A stretch of DNA of 64,000 nucleotides. It comes from Halolamina pelagica (GTDB lineage Archaea > Halobacteriota > Halobacteria > Halobacteriales > Haloferacaceae). Position 1 is the stretch's first letter. Every line of letters begins with the position of its first letter. The stretch spans positions 1 to 64,000 of the forward strand of contig NZ_FOXI01000004.1 of the NCBI RefSeq assembly GCF_900115675.1. Reading direction: 5' to 3'. The position numbers and the translations under genes were made by a program. Below, piece by piece: positions 27,012 to 35,632 of the stretch. The notes beneath the pieces were generated by a model. That model was not told where the DNA came from. It did not search any database and was given only the letters and a program-made list of their open reading frames with translations.

Positions 27012-28205
27012 ATGAGCGACGAGATCCTCAAAGTACGCGACCTCACGACCCGCTTCTTCACGGAGGAGGGGCAGGTCAACGCGGTCGAGCACGTCGACTT
27101 CGACGTGCGCGACGGCGAGGTGTTCGGCATCGTCGGCGAGTCCGGTTCCGGGAAGTCCGTCACCGCGCTCTCGCTGATCGACCTGGTGGAGACCCCGGGT
27201 CGCATCGTCGAGGGGGAAGTGTGGTACCGCGACGCCGACCTCGCCGAGGAACACCGCGACTCCCACCCCGACGCCGTCGACGGCGACTACGTCGACGTGC
27301 GCCAGCTCCCGGAAGCCACCCGCCGGTGGCTCCGCGGGCCCGCGTTCGCGACCATCTTCCAGGACCCGATGAGCAGCCTCAACCCCTCGATCACGGTCGG
27401 CGAGCAGATCGCGGAGGCCGTCGAGGTCCAGCGCCGCGCCCGCGCGAACCCGCGGCGCACTCGCTCGCGGACGCAGGGGTACGGCCTGGGGCGGCTGCTC
27501 GTCGACTCCGTGCTCCCCTCACAGGGCTACGTCTCCGACGAGAGCCAGGAGCGCGCGGTCGAACTGCTCGAACGGGTCGGGATCCCCGACCCCGAGCAGC
27601 GCGCCGACGAGTACCCCCACGAGTTCTCCGGCGGCATGCTCCAGCGCGCGATGGTCGCACAGGCGCTCGCCGGCGAACCCGACGTGCTGATCGCCGACGA
27701 GCCGACGACGGCGCTGGACGTGACGATCCAGGCCCAGATCCTGAACCTGCTGACCGAACTGCAGGAGGAGGAGGACATGAGCGTCGTCCTGATCACGCAC
27801 AACCTCGGCGTCATCGCGCGGATGTGCCAGCGCGTCGGCGTGATGTACGCGGGCGAGGTCGTCGAGCGCGGCTCGCTCGAGGACGTGTTCGAGAACCCGG
27901 TCCACCCCTACACCGAGGGGCTGCTGGGCTCGATTCCGGACGTCGAGGATCCGGCGCCGCGGCTCTCGCCCATCGAGGGGAACGTCCCCAGCCTGCTCGA
28001 CGCGGAGATGGGCGACGAGTGCTACTTCGCGGACCGCTGCCCCAAGGCGATGGAGTCCTGTCTCACCGACATCGAGGAACACGAGGCACCGGCGGCGACA
28101 GACGACACCGACCACCTGGTTCGGTGTATCCTCGCCGACCGCGAGTACGACGAGTCCGAAGCGCTCGGCAGTGCGGCGAAACAGGAGGTGATCTCGGATG
28201 ACTGA
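27012..28205 (+). CDS. dppD: Peptide ABC transporter ATPase (DppD type)
   Basis: 397 residues from ATG 27012 (a GTG at 27003, overlapping dppC, is an alternative). Walker [14 protein letters not shown]-loop [11 protein letters not shown], signature [15 protein letters not shown], Walker [14 protein letters not shown] and switch HNLGV. An insertion of about 35 residues ([33 protein letters not shown]) separates Q-loop and signature. The C-terminal oligopeptide-transporter domain includes [12 protein letters not shown] and a Cys set ([16 protein letters not shown]). Energises import with the DppF-type partner. Overlaps dppF by ATGA. Confidence 0.93.
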   Translation: MSDEILKVRDLTTRFFTEEGQVNAVEHVDFDVRDGEVFGIVGESGSGKSVTALSLIDLVETPGRIVEGEVWYRDADLAEEHRDSHPDAVDGDYVDVRQLPEATRRWLRGPAFATIFQDPMSSLNPSITVGEQIAEAVEVQRRARANPRRTRSRTQGYGLGRLLVDSVLPSQGYVSDESQERAVELLERVGIPDPEQRADEYPHEFSGGMLQRAMVAQALAGEPDVLIADEPTTALDVTIQAQILNLLTELQEEEDMSVVLITHNLGVIARMCQRVGVMYAGEVVERGSLEDVFENPVHPYTEGLLGSIPDVEDPAPRLSPIEGNVPSLLDAEMGDECYFADRCPKAMESCLTDIEEHEAPAATDDTDHLVRCILADREYDESEALGSAAKQEVISDD

Positions 28206-29721
28206 GGCCGCACCGGAGCGCGAGTCGACCGGCGACGACGCGCTCGTGGAGGTGCGGAACCTCCGGAAGTACTACGACGACGGCGGCGGCCTGCTCGACC
28301 GCGTGCTCGGTCGGGAGGCGACCAGCGTGAAAGCCGTCGACGGCGTCAGCTTCGACGTGCGCGAGGGCGAGACCCTCGGGCTCGTCGGCGAGTCCGGCTG
28401 TGGCAAGTCCACGACCGGCGAGACGCTGCTCCGCCTGCGGGAGGCGACCGACGGCACGGTCGCGTTCGACGGCGAGAACGTGTTCGACCTCGACGACGAG
28501 TCGATGTCCTCGTTCCGCCGCCGCGCCCAGATCGTGTTCCAGGACCCCTTCTCCAGCCTCGATCCGCGGATGACCGTCGGCGCCATCGTCGCCGAGGGGA
28601 TGCGGATCCACGGGCTGCCGAAGTCGGACCCGACGGTCGCGACGGCCGCGGAACTCACCGTCGAGGACGGGGTGGACCGGACCGTCGAGGTCTCGGTCGC
28701 CGACGACCTCGACCGCGTGGTCGAGGCCGAGGAGGGCGTCGCTCGCGTACCAGTGAGCGTCCGGAAGCGCGAGGCGGACGAAGAGGGGGGGTACGAAGCC
28801 ACCGTCGACAGCCACGCGGACCTCCTCGACGCCACCGTCGAGGAGCGCGAGGCCGACCTCCACGTCGAGGTCACCGTGACCGGGAGCGACGGCGCGATCC
28901 GGAAGAAGCGAGCGGGCGACCTGCTCGAACGCGTGGGGCTCTCGGCCGATCAGGTCGACCGCTACCCCCACGAGTACTCGGGCGGACAGCGCCAGCGCGT
29001 GGGCATCGCCCGGGCGCTCGCGCTCGACCCCGAGTTCATCGTGCTCGACGAGCCCGTCTCCGCGCTCGACGTGAGCGTCCAGGCGCAGGTGCTGAACCTG
29101 CTCGACGACCTGCAGGACGATTTCGGGCTGACCTACCTGTTCATCGCCCACGACCTCTCGGTCGTCCGGCACATCTGCGACCGCGTCGCGGTGATGTACC
29201 TCGGGAAGGTCGCCGAGCTTGGGCCGACCGACCAGATCTTCGAGAACCCCGACCACCCCTACACCGAGGCGCTGCTGGAGAGCGTCCCGCGTGCGGAGGT
29301 GGGGGAGCAGGGTCGCCGCGTGTCGACGCTTGCCGGCGACGTGCCGTCGCCGCGGAACCCGCCCTCGGGCTGTCGGTTCCGGACGCGCTGTCCGAAGGTG
29401 ATCCCGCCCGAGGACGTGGAGATCGACCAGGACGCGTTCCGCGAGGTGATGAACCTTCGCGAGGAGGTCGAGGCCGGGAACCTCGACCCCGACGAGGTCC
29501 GGGAGACGGAGCCCGCGGCCTACCGGAAGGAGGCGGTTCCGGGGATCGCCGGCGAGAACGCCGGCGTCGTCGACGAGGCGCTCGAAGCCGTCGCCGACGG
29601 TGACTTCGAGACCGCCGCGGAGACGCTGCGGGACCGCTTCGAGACGGTGTGTGAGACCACGCCGCCGGACGACGCGCCCGACGCGGACGGCGAGGTCGTT
29701 GCCTGCCACCTCCACGACTGA
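28198..29721 (+). CDS. dppF: Peptide ABC transporter ATPase (DppF type) with insertions
   Basis: 507 residues, long for the family (about 330). Walker [17 protein letters not shown]-loop [17 protein letters not shown], signature [15 protein letters not shown], Walker [14 protein letters not shown] and HDLSVV are intact. There are two extra stretches: about 85 residues between Q-loop and signature ([18 protein letters not shown] to DGAIRKKR), acidic and beta-rich, and about 80 inside the C-terminal oligopeptide domain, between RFRTRCPKV and the closing VACHLHD. Last gene of the operon, followed by two tandem hairpins. Provides ATP hydrolysis with DppD. Confidence 0.92.
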   Translation: MTEAAPERESTGDDALVEVRNLRKYYDDGGGLLDRVLGREATSVKAVDGVSFDVREGETLGLVGESGCGKSTTGETLLRLREATDGTVAFDGENVFDLDDESMSSFRRRAQIVFQDPFSSLDPRMTVGAIVAEGMRIHGLPKSDPTVATAAELTVEDGVDRTVEVSVADDLDRVVEAEEGVARVPVSVRKREADEEGGYEATVDSHADLLDATVEEREADLHVEVTVTGSDGAIRKKRAGDLLERVGLSADQVDRYPHEYSGGQRQRVGIARALALDPEFIVLDEPVSALDVSVQAQVLNLLDDLQDDFGLTYLFIAHDLSVVRHICDRVAVMYLGKVAELGPTDQIFENPDHPYTEALLESVPRAEVGEQGRRVSTLAGDVPSPRNPPSGCRFRTRCPKVIPPEDVEIDQDAFREVMNLREEVEAGNLDPDEVRETEPAAYRKEAVPGIAGENAGVVDEALEAVADGDFETAAETLRDRFETVCETTPPDDAPDADGEVVACHLHD

Positions 29722-29739
29722 CCCGGGTTCATTTTCGGG

Positions 29740-29772
29740 TACAGTCCGGCGGCTGTCGGTCGCCGCCTTTCA
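29740..29772 (+). terminator. Terminator-like hairpin, first tandem copy
   Basis: A 33-nt unit with stem GGCGGC / GCCGCC around an 8-base loop, followed by TTT, 18 bases after the dppF stop. It is repeated at 29775-29807 with one mismatch. Placement at an operon end and the T-tail suggest transcription termination. Confidence 0.6.
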
Positions 29773-29774
29773 GT

Positions 29775-29807
29775 TACAGGCCGGCGGCTGTCGGTCGCCG
29801 CCTTTCA
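29775..29807 (+). terminator. Terminator-like hairpin, second tandem copy
   Basis: Same 33-nt unit as the preceding copy, 35 bases on. GGCGGC-loop-GCCGCC then TTT. The pair would give a double stop after the peptide ABC operon, before the CBS-domain gene starting at 29853. Confidence 0.58.
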
Positions 29808-29852
29808 CGGCGGGCAACAACGTTGACGTAGCCCCCGCCCCACGGTTAGAGT

Positions 29853-30344
29853 ATGAACGCATCCGACGTGATGACCGCCGACGTGGAGACCGTGGCGCCG
29901 GACGACGAGGTGGGCGAGGTGCTGGCCCGCCTCGCGGACGTGAACTTCAGCGGCTTCCCGGTCGTCGACGAGGACGACCGCGTCGTCGGCGTCGTCACCG
30001 AGGGCGACCTCGTCAACCTGTTCGAGGTCGACGACCGCGTGCTCTGGATCCCGATCGGCATCCCGCCGATCGTCGATACGCTGACCTACGCGTTCGACCT
30101 CCCGGGCGACGACGTGGACATCGCCGCCCACGCCGACGACCCGATCAGTTCGGTGATGACGCCGGACCCGGTGACCGTCGACGCCGACGCGACGGTCGAC
30201 GAGCTGCTCGACCTGCTGGCCAACCCCGAGCAGGACATCAACCGCCTGCCGGTGCTCGACGGGGGGAAACTGGTCGGGATCATCACCCGGCAGGACCTGC
30301 TGCGCGGGCTGAAGCGGGAGCGCGGCGCCGCGGGCGCGGCCTGA
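29853..30344 (+). CDS. CBS-domain pair protein
   Basis: 163 residues made of two CBS repeats: MNASDVMTADVETVAPDDEVGEVLARLADVNFSGFPVVDEDDRVVGVVTEGDLVNLF and, after a 35-residue spacer, SVMTPDPVTVDADATVDELLDLLA ... LPVLDGGKLVGIITRQDLLRGL. CBS pairs bind adenosyl nucleotides and act as energy or ligand sensors. There is no attached effector domain, so the partner is unknown. ATG at 29853. Confidence 0.9.
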   Translation: MNASDVMTADVETVAPDDEVGEVLARLADVNFSGFPVVDEDDRVVGVVTEGDLVNLFEVDDRVLWIPIGIPPIVDTLTYAFDLPGDDVDIAAHADDPISSVMTPDPVTVDADATVDELLDLLANPEQDINRLPVLDGGKLVGIITRQDLLRGLKRERGAAGAA

Positions 30345-30430
30345 GCCGGGAGTGCGGGCGGCGGCCTGAACGCCGGCAGCCCACACGTCGAACGACGGGC
30401 CTAAGCGGGCGCCTCCGCTGAGTCGGCAGT

Positions 30431-31354
30431 GTGACTCGCTACCGGAACCTCGCGCTCTTTCTCGTTCTCGCTGCGGTCTGGGGCTCGGCGTTCATGGCGA
30501 TCAAGGCCGGCCTCGACGCGGGCTTCCCGCCGGTGCTGTTCGCCGCGGTGCGCTACGAGATCGCCGGCGTCCTGATGCTCGGCTACGCGTGGTGGGTTCT
30601 CGACGACCCGATCCCGCGCGGGCGAACGCAGTGGGCCGAAGTCGCGGTCGGCGCGGTGTTGATGATCGCGGCCTACCACGCGTTCCTGTTCGTCGGCGAG
30701 GCCGACGACGCCGTCACCAGCGCCTCGGCGTCGGTGCTGGTCAGCCTGAGCCCGATCCTGACGACCGGGTTCGCCCGGGTGTTCGTCCCCCGGGAGCGCC
30801 TCGAACCGATCGGACTCGCGGGACTGTTCCTCGGCCTCGTCGGCGCCGTCGTGATCGCGAACCCGGACCCGTCGAACCTGCTCGCGGGCGGGATGGGCGC
30901 GAAACTGCTCATCGTCGCCGCCGCGACGGCGTTCGCGCTGGGGAGCGTGCTCACGCGGTGGATCGACAGCGACCTCTCCATCGAGGGGATGGAGGCCTGG
31001 TCGATGCTGCTCGGCGGCCTGCTGATGCACGTCGTCAGCCTCGGACTGGGCGAGGCGTTCGCCGCCGTGGCGTGGAACCCCACCACCGTCGCGAGCCTGG
31101 GGTATCTCTCGATCCTCGCCAGCGCGCTCGGCTTCCTGATCTACTTCGACCTGCTGGACCGGCTGGGGGCCATCGAGATCAACCTCGTCTCCTACGTCGC
31201 GCCGGTGTTCGCGGCGCTGTCGGGCTGGTTGGTGCTCGGCGAGGTGGTGACCGTCGAGACGGTCGCGGGCTTCCTGTTGATCCTCGTGGGGTTCTCGCTG
31301 TTGAAACGGCGGGAGATCGGCCACGAACTGGAACGCACAGGCGTCCTCGGGTAG
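30431..31354 (+). CDS. DMT-superfamily (EamA) transporter
   Basis: 307 residues, ten predicted membrane helices in two EamA halves. The first half opens ALFLVLAAVWGSAFMAIKAGLDAGFPPVLFAAVRY. The second, after about residue 150, contains LGYLSILASALGFLIYFDLLDRLGAIEINLVSYVAPVFAALSGWLVLGEVV, the typical end of an EamA domain. Start is GTG at 30431. These are drug/metabolite exporters, often of amino acids or their analogues; the substrate is not evident. Convergent with the amidohydrolase gene. Confidence 0.9.
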   Translation: MTRYRNLALFLVLAAVWGSAFMAIKAGLDAGFPPVLFAAVRYEIAGVLMLGYAWWVLDDPIPRGRTQWAEVAVGAVLMIAAYHAFLFVGEADDAVTSASASVLVSLSPILTTGFARVFVPRERLEPIGLAGLFLGLVGAVVIANPDPSNLLAGGMGAKLLIVAAATAFALGSVLTRWIDSDLSIEGMEAWSMLLGGLLMHVVSLGLGEAFAAVAWNPTTVASLGYLSILASALGFLIYFDLLDRLGAIEINLVSYVAPVFAALSGWLVLGEVVTVETVAGFLLILVGFSLLKRREIGHELERTGVLG

Positions 31355-31366
31355 CTCTCGCCGCCC

Positions 31367-32581
31367 TCAGGCGCGCTCGCCGCCCTTGTACACCGTCGTC
31401 GGCTCGTAGAGGTTCGTGATGTCGTCGAGCGGCGACTCCTCGAAGGCGACGATGTCGGCGTGGTTGCCGACCGTGAGCGTCCCGATGTCGTCGACGGGGA
31501 CCGTCTCCGCGGCCGTGCCGGTGCCGGCGACGATGGCCTCGTGTTCGCTCATGCCGACCTCGTCGACGAACAGCTCGGCCTCCAGCGCGTTCTCGCCGTG
31601 GGCCATCGGCTCCGGGCCGAGGAAGTCCGTCCCGAGCGCGATGGGGACGCCCGCCTCGTAGGCGCGGCGGGTGGCGTCGAAGTGGGCCTCGCTGGCGTTC
31701 CGGGCCTTCTCCAGCCCGTACTCCGGCACGCCGTAGTCGGCGCCCTCCTCGATCAGTCGGTGCATGATGGCCAGCGTCGGGACGAAGACGGCGCCGGTCT
31801 CCTCGAACAGGTCCAGACACTCCTGGTCGATGTAGAAGCCGTGCTCGATTGTGTCGACGCCGTTCCGCAGCGCGGACTTGATTCCCGGCGCGCCCTGGGC
31901 GTGGGAGGCGACCGGGATGCCGACGCGGTGGGCCTCCTCCGTGAACGCCCGGATCTCGGCGTCGGTGAACTGGCTCTGGCTGGGGGCGTCCTTCTCGCTC
32001 AGCACGCCGCCGGTGGTCATGATCTTGATGAGGTCCGCGCCCTCCCGGATCCGCTTCCGTGCGCCCTTCCGGCACTCGTCGGCGCCGTCGACGATGCCGT
32101 CGCCGCCGGCGTCCCGGCTGGTCGCCCACTCGTAGGGCAGGTAGTGGGCGTCGCCGTGGCCCGCCGTCTGGGAGAAGCTTCGCCCGCTGGTGAACACCCG
32201 CGGGCCGGGGATCGTGCCGTCGTCGATGGCGTCCCGGACCGGGATCCCCGCGTCGCTGCCCACGTCCCGGATGGCGGTAAAGCCCGACTCGAGCAGCGTC
32301 CGCGCGTCGGCGGTCGCGCGGGCGGTGTTGAGTTCGCTCGACTCCCGGACCCAGTCGAACGGGTCCATCGAGCGCGTCCCCTTCAGGTGGAGGTGGGCGT
32401 CGATGAGCCCCGGGATCACGGTCTCGCCGGAGTGGTCGACGTGTTCGGCCCCGTCCGGCGCGTCGACCGACTCCGCGGGCCCGACCTCGGTAACGCGACC
32501 GTCCTCCACCAGGATTCGGGCGTCGGTGATCGGGGCCTTGCCGGTGCCGTCGACGAGCGTGCCGCAGTCGATTACCTTCAT
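31367..32581 (-). CDS. Amidohydrolase (prolidase/imidazolonepropionase-like)
   Basis: 404 residues. The N- and C-terminal halves form the composite beta-sandwich. The TIM-barrel metal sites are IPGLIDAHLHLKG (HXH), a Lys in LIKIMTTGGV, HAQG, IEHGFY and the Asp of ALGTDFLGPE. The C-terminus GTLTVGNHADIVAFEESPLDDI is also standard. Relatives annotated as Xaa-Pro dipeptidase or imidazolonepropionase-like amidohydrolases cleave cyclic or dipeptide amides with two metal ions. Substrate unknown. Divergent from DUF1684 with 185 bp between starts, in which I see nothing coding. Confidence 0.88.
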   Translation of the reverse strand: MKVIDCGTLVDGTGKAPITDARILVEDGRVTEVGPAESVDAPDGAEHVDHSGETVIPGLIDAHLHLKGTRSMDPFDWVRESSELNTARATADARTLLESGFTAIRDVGSDAGIPVRDAIDDGTIPGPRVFTSGRSFSQTAGHGDAHYLPYEWATSRDAGGDGIVDGADECRKGARKRIREGADLIKIMTTGGVLSEKDAPSQSQFTDAEIRAFTEEAHRVGIPVASHAQGAPGIKSALRNGVDTIEHGFYIDQECLDLFEETGAVFVPTLAIMHRLIEEGADYGVPEYGLEKARNASEAHFDATRRAYEAGVPIALGTDFLGPEPMAHGENALEAELFVDEVGMSEHEAIVAGTGTAAETVPVDDIGTLTVGNHADIVAFEESPLDDITNLYEPTTVYKGGERA

Positions 32582-32766
32582 CGAGTCGTGCTAGCGAGTG
32601 GCGTGTGATAGGGGTTCGCTTCCCGGCAGTCGAGCGGGGGCACACGAGTCGGAGGTGTACGCGTGCCCCTCGTCGGCGGCGGCGGGCCACCGCGAGCGAT
32701 GGCCTCCGCGACGACGTCGGCTGGGGAGAGCGCCGGACTCATGCCGTCCCGCCCCCAATCGTGCAC

Positions 32767-33333
32767 ATGAGCGAACCAGAGCCTGCGGAGTGGGAGGCCG
32801 AACTCAGGCGGAACCGCGAGGAGAAAGACGACTTCTTCGCCGAACACCCGCAGTCGCCGATCCCGCCGGAGCACCGCGACGACTTCGACGGCCTCGACTA
32901 CTTCGACCCGAACCCCGAGTTCCGTGTCGAGGCCGAGGTGACCGTCCACGACGACCCCGAACCGATCGAGATGGAGACCACCAACGGCCCGCCGGCGCGG
33001 TACCTCCGGGTCGCGACGTTCGCGTTCGAACTCCGGGGGGAGGACTGCGAGCTCCACGCCTACCGACAGGAGACCGGCGAGGACGACCCGCTGTTCGTCC
33101 CGTTCCGGGACAAGACCACGGGCCAGCAGAGCTACGCCGGGGGTCGGTACATGGAGTTCGAGCCCGAGGGCGAACTCGAAGACGGCGACACCGTCACGCT
33201 CGACTTCAACCTCGCGTACTCGCCGTTCTGTGCGTTCAGCGAGACGTTCGCCTGCCCGCTGCCGCCCGAGGAGAACTGGCTGGAGGTCGTCGTGCCGGCC
33301 GGCGAGAAGACACCCGACCTAGGGAACGACTAA
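32767..33333 (+). CDS. DUF1684 family protein
   Basis: 188 residues. The blocks WEAELRRNREEKDDFFAEHPQSPIP, FDGLDYFDPNPEFRVEAEV, FVPFRDKTTGQQSYAGGRYMEFEPEG and LDFNLAYSPFCAFSETFACPLPPEENWLEVVVPAGEK are the conserved DUF1684 signature. In particular, the PFRD-TGxxSYxxGRY and NPxCxxSExFxCPLPPxENxLxxxIxAGE stretches are diagnostic. Biochemical function is not established. The frame is open upstream to 32605 but the GTGC-ACATGAGC region gives the natural start at 32767. Its last 15 bases overlap the stop end of the convergent Rsm22-like gene. Confidence 0.86.
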   Translation: MSEPEPAEWEAELRRNREEKDDFFAEHPQSPIPPEHRDDFDGLDYFDPNPEFRVEAEVTVHDDPEPIEMETTNGPPARYLRVATFAFELRGEDCELHAYRQETGEDDPLFVPFRDKTTGQQSYAGGRYMEFEPEGELEDGDTVTLDFNLAYSPFCAFSETFACPLPPEENWLEVVVPAGEKTPDLGND

Positions 33334-34800
33334 GTCGACGACGGTCTCGCCGTCGACGACGAGGTTGTACGCCTCCTCGTCGTCGTTCCAGAGCGCGAGC
33401 GCGTTCTCCATCGAGAGCACGGCGCCGTAGGGCGCCTCCCCCAGCGCGCGATTCAGCTCCGTGTACTGTGTGAGCACCGCGTACTGCTCCACCTGCTCGG
33501 TGCCGTCGCCGATCTTGAAGACGGGGTTGGGGTCGCTGCCGTACTCCCGCTGCCGTTCGCCCTGGCGGCTCAGGTCGGGGCTGAGCTTCACCGTCAGCAG
33601 GTCGATCCGGTTGCTGACGTGGCGCTCCATCTCCGCGGCCTTCGCGTGCCGCTCCGGCGACGCCTGCACGTCGACGCGGCGCTTCCCGTCGGGCCGCAGC
33701 AGCGCGTACGCGAACTGCACCGACGTTTTCAGGAAGGTGCCGGGGTCGTCCCCCTCGTCACCGCCGTGGGTCCCGCGCTCGCCCTCGTCCAACTGGCGCT
33801 GCATCCGTGGTGCCTCGACGTCGGGGCGTACGTCGAACGACCAGCCCCGATCCGAGGGCGTCTCGTCGGGCCAGAGCCGGAGCGTCGGCGAGTAGACCGA
33901 CGGGCCCGCCTCCGGGCGGGCGAGCGCGCGCTCGACCTCGCGCAGCCCGGTCGCCGTCTCCAGATCCGCGGGTGCCAGCGCGAGCATCGTGCCGTCGTCG
34001 GCGACCGAATCGAGGTAGCGCTCCGTAGTTACGACCGGATCTGCGAGCTCCGAGAGCACGTTACAGAACGAGAGGAGGTCGACCTCGCCGATCGACGCGG
34101 GGTCGAACGCCTCGGCCCTCTCGCGGTGGACCGTCGCGTGGACGTTCCGCGGTGTCTCCGCGAGCAGGTCCTCCAGTAGGTCCGCGGCGGGCGAGGGCTC
34201 CAGCGCGTGGTACTCGATCAGCGGTGGCTCCTCGTCGTCGGCGGCGTCGTGGAGGTAGTCGATCAGCGCCAGCGCGGGGCCGCCGACGCCCGCGCCCACG
34301 TCGAGCACCCGCAGCGTGCGCGGGAGGTCGCGGTTCTCCGCGAGGTCGTCGAGCACGTACCCCATCGCGGCGTAGTAGTCCGGCAGGTGGTAGATCGCGT
34401 ACCCCAGCGCCGCGGTCTCGTCGTACTCGACGGGGTTGCCGTGGTAGTAGTCGGCCTTCAGCCGCCGGATCGCCGCCCGGAGTTCGTCGCCGGAGTCGCC
34501 GTCGGCCCAGTCGAGCCCGAACCGCTCGACGAGCCGGTCGACGACGACGCGCTCGTAGCGATCGGGGAGCGAGTCGGGCGACCAGCCCGGCGGATCGACG
34601 GGGGCGCCGCTCGCGGGGACGAACGTGCCGTCGGCCTGCTCGACGAGGTCGAGGTCGAACGCCGCCGCGCGGAGTTCCTGCCTGACGACCGCGGGATGGG
34701 GGGCGTCGTCGAAGTACTCCTGGATCTCGCCGGGGTCGATCGGCCGGACCTCCCGGAGGTAGTTCACGGTGTCCCGGAGGCGGTCGCGGTCGACGCTCAT
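33319..34800 (-). CDS. Rsm22-like SAM-dependent methyltransferase
   Basis: 493 residues. An N-terminal winged-helix-like part (MSVDRDRLRDTVNYLREVRPIDPGEIQEYFDDAPHPAVVRQELR) is followed by a Rossmann methyltransferase: YAIYHLPDYYAAMGYVLDDLAE, TLRVLDVGAGVGGPALALIDYL (SAM-binding motif I), EYHALEPSP and VDLLSFCNVLSELAD. This order recalls the Rsm22/METTL17 family linked to small-subunit ribosome assembly. The four cysteines that bind Fe-S in that family are not present; only one Cys is visible. Starts by ATGA overlap with tyrA, so the two are co-transcribed. Activity unproven. Confidence 0.7.
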   Translation of the reverse strand: MSVDRDRLRDTVNYLREVRPIDPGEIQEYFDDAPHPAVVRQELRAAAFDLDLVEQADGTFVPASGAPVDPPGWSPDSLPDRYERVVVDRLVERFGLDWADGDSGDELRAAIRRLKADYYHGNPVEYDETAALGYAIYHLPDYYAAMGYVLDDLAENRDLPRTLRVLDVGAGVGGPALALIDYLHDAADDEEPPLIEYHALEPSPAADLLEDLLAETPRNVHATVHRERAEAFDPASIGEVDLLSFCNVLSELADPVVTTERYLDSVADDGTMLALAPADLETATGLREVERALARPEAGPSVYSPTLRLWPDETPSDRGWSFDVRPDVEAPRMQRQLDEGERGTHGGDEGDDPGTFLKTSVQFAYALLRPDGKRRVDVQASPERHAKAAEMERHVSNRIDLLTVKLSPDLSRQGERQREYGSDPNPVFKIGDGTEQVEQYAVLTQYTELNRALGEAPYGAVLSMENALALWNDDEEAYNLVVDGETVVDLVVP

Positions 34801-35588
34801 CGCTCCCCCTCCGGTTCGAGCCCGTCGGCGGTCGCGCCGGCCTCGGCGTAGAGGTCGGCGAACGCTTCGCCATCGGCGTCGGCGACCGTCCGCGCGGCGT
34901 CGGCGACGGCGTCGGCGCCGCCGAAGGCGTCCTGGATGTCGGCGTACACCCGCGCGTCCCCCCCGGTGACGGTCGCCGCGATGTCGGCCAGCCCCGCGGA
35001 GACGGGCGTGTGGAACTCCTCGCGGACCTCCTCGCCCGCCAGGGCCCACGCGAGCACGGCGGCGTGGCTCTTGGCCTGGACGGTGGTCATGGCGTCGTCG
35101 TGCTCCTCGGGCGTGGTCTCGAACAGGTCGTTGCCGGCGTCCCGAAGCGCGTCCAGCAGCGGTTCGAGCGTCGGTCCGACGGCGTCCTCGACGACGGCGA
35201 CGTTGCCCGGCGCCCGCTCGGGGGCGAACAGCGGGTGGAGGCTCGCGCGCTCGCGGTCGGGCAGGTGCTCGCCCATGGCGTCGACAGGGCCGGCCATCAC
35301 GCCCGAGAGGTCGAGCATCGCCGACCCGGCGTGGGGCGCCCAGTTGGCCACGGCGTCCTCGACGGCCGGGATCGGGACCGCGAGACAGACGGTCTCGAAC
35401 GAGCGATCTCCTTCGGGACCGCCGTCGTCGATCGGGACGGCCTCGGCGTCGTCGAACGCGGCGGCGGCGTCCGCGGCGACTGCGGCGTCGGTGTCGGCGA
35501 AGGCGAGGTCGAACGCCGACGGGGCGTCGGCGAGCGTCTCGGCCAGCCAGCGGCCCATCGCGCCGACGCCGACGATACAGAGCGTCAT
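34797..35588 (-). CDS. tyrA: Prephenate dehydrogenase
   Basis: 263 residues. MTLCIVGVGAMGRWLAETLAD is a dinucleotide-binding motif. VCLAVPIPAVEDAVANWAPHAGSAMLDLSGVMAGPVDAM and SLHPLFAPERAPGN fit the haloarchaeal TyrA group, in which SLHPLF replaces the bacterial HPMFG. It oxidises prephenate to 4-hydroxyphenylpyruvate in tyrosine synthesis. The 3' end overlaps the Rsm22-like gene by 4 bases. Upstream lies the Xaa-Pro peptidase, 44 bp away, on the same strand. Confidence 0.86.
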   Translation of the reverse strand: MTLCIVGVGAMGRWLAETLADAPSAFDLAFADTDAAVAADAAAAFDDAEAVPIDDGGPEGDRSFETVCLAVPIPAVEDAVANWAPHAGSAMLDLSGVMAGPVDAMGEHLPDRERASLHPLFAPERAPGNVAVVEDAVGPTLEPLLDALRDAGNDLFETTPEEHDDAMTTVQAKSHAAVLAWALAGEEVREEFHTPVSAGLADIAATVTGGDARVYADIQDAFGGADAVADAARTVADADGEAFADLYAEAGATADGLEPEGER

Positions 35589-35632
35589 TACCGGATCGAG
35601 GGCGTCGTCGGGTGAAAAGGGGCCGGTTCTCG

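Noticed and set aside
28063-29715. 550-residue minus-strand frame opposite dppF
   Set aside because: Antisense to an ATPase with intact Walker, signature and switch motifs.
33319-33333. Frameshift or misassembly at the DUF1684 / Rsm22-like overlap
   Set aside because: Both convergent proteins end normally; a 15-base overlap of stop ends is compatible with compact haloarchaeal gene spacing.
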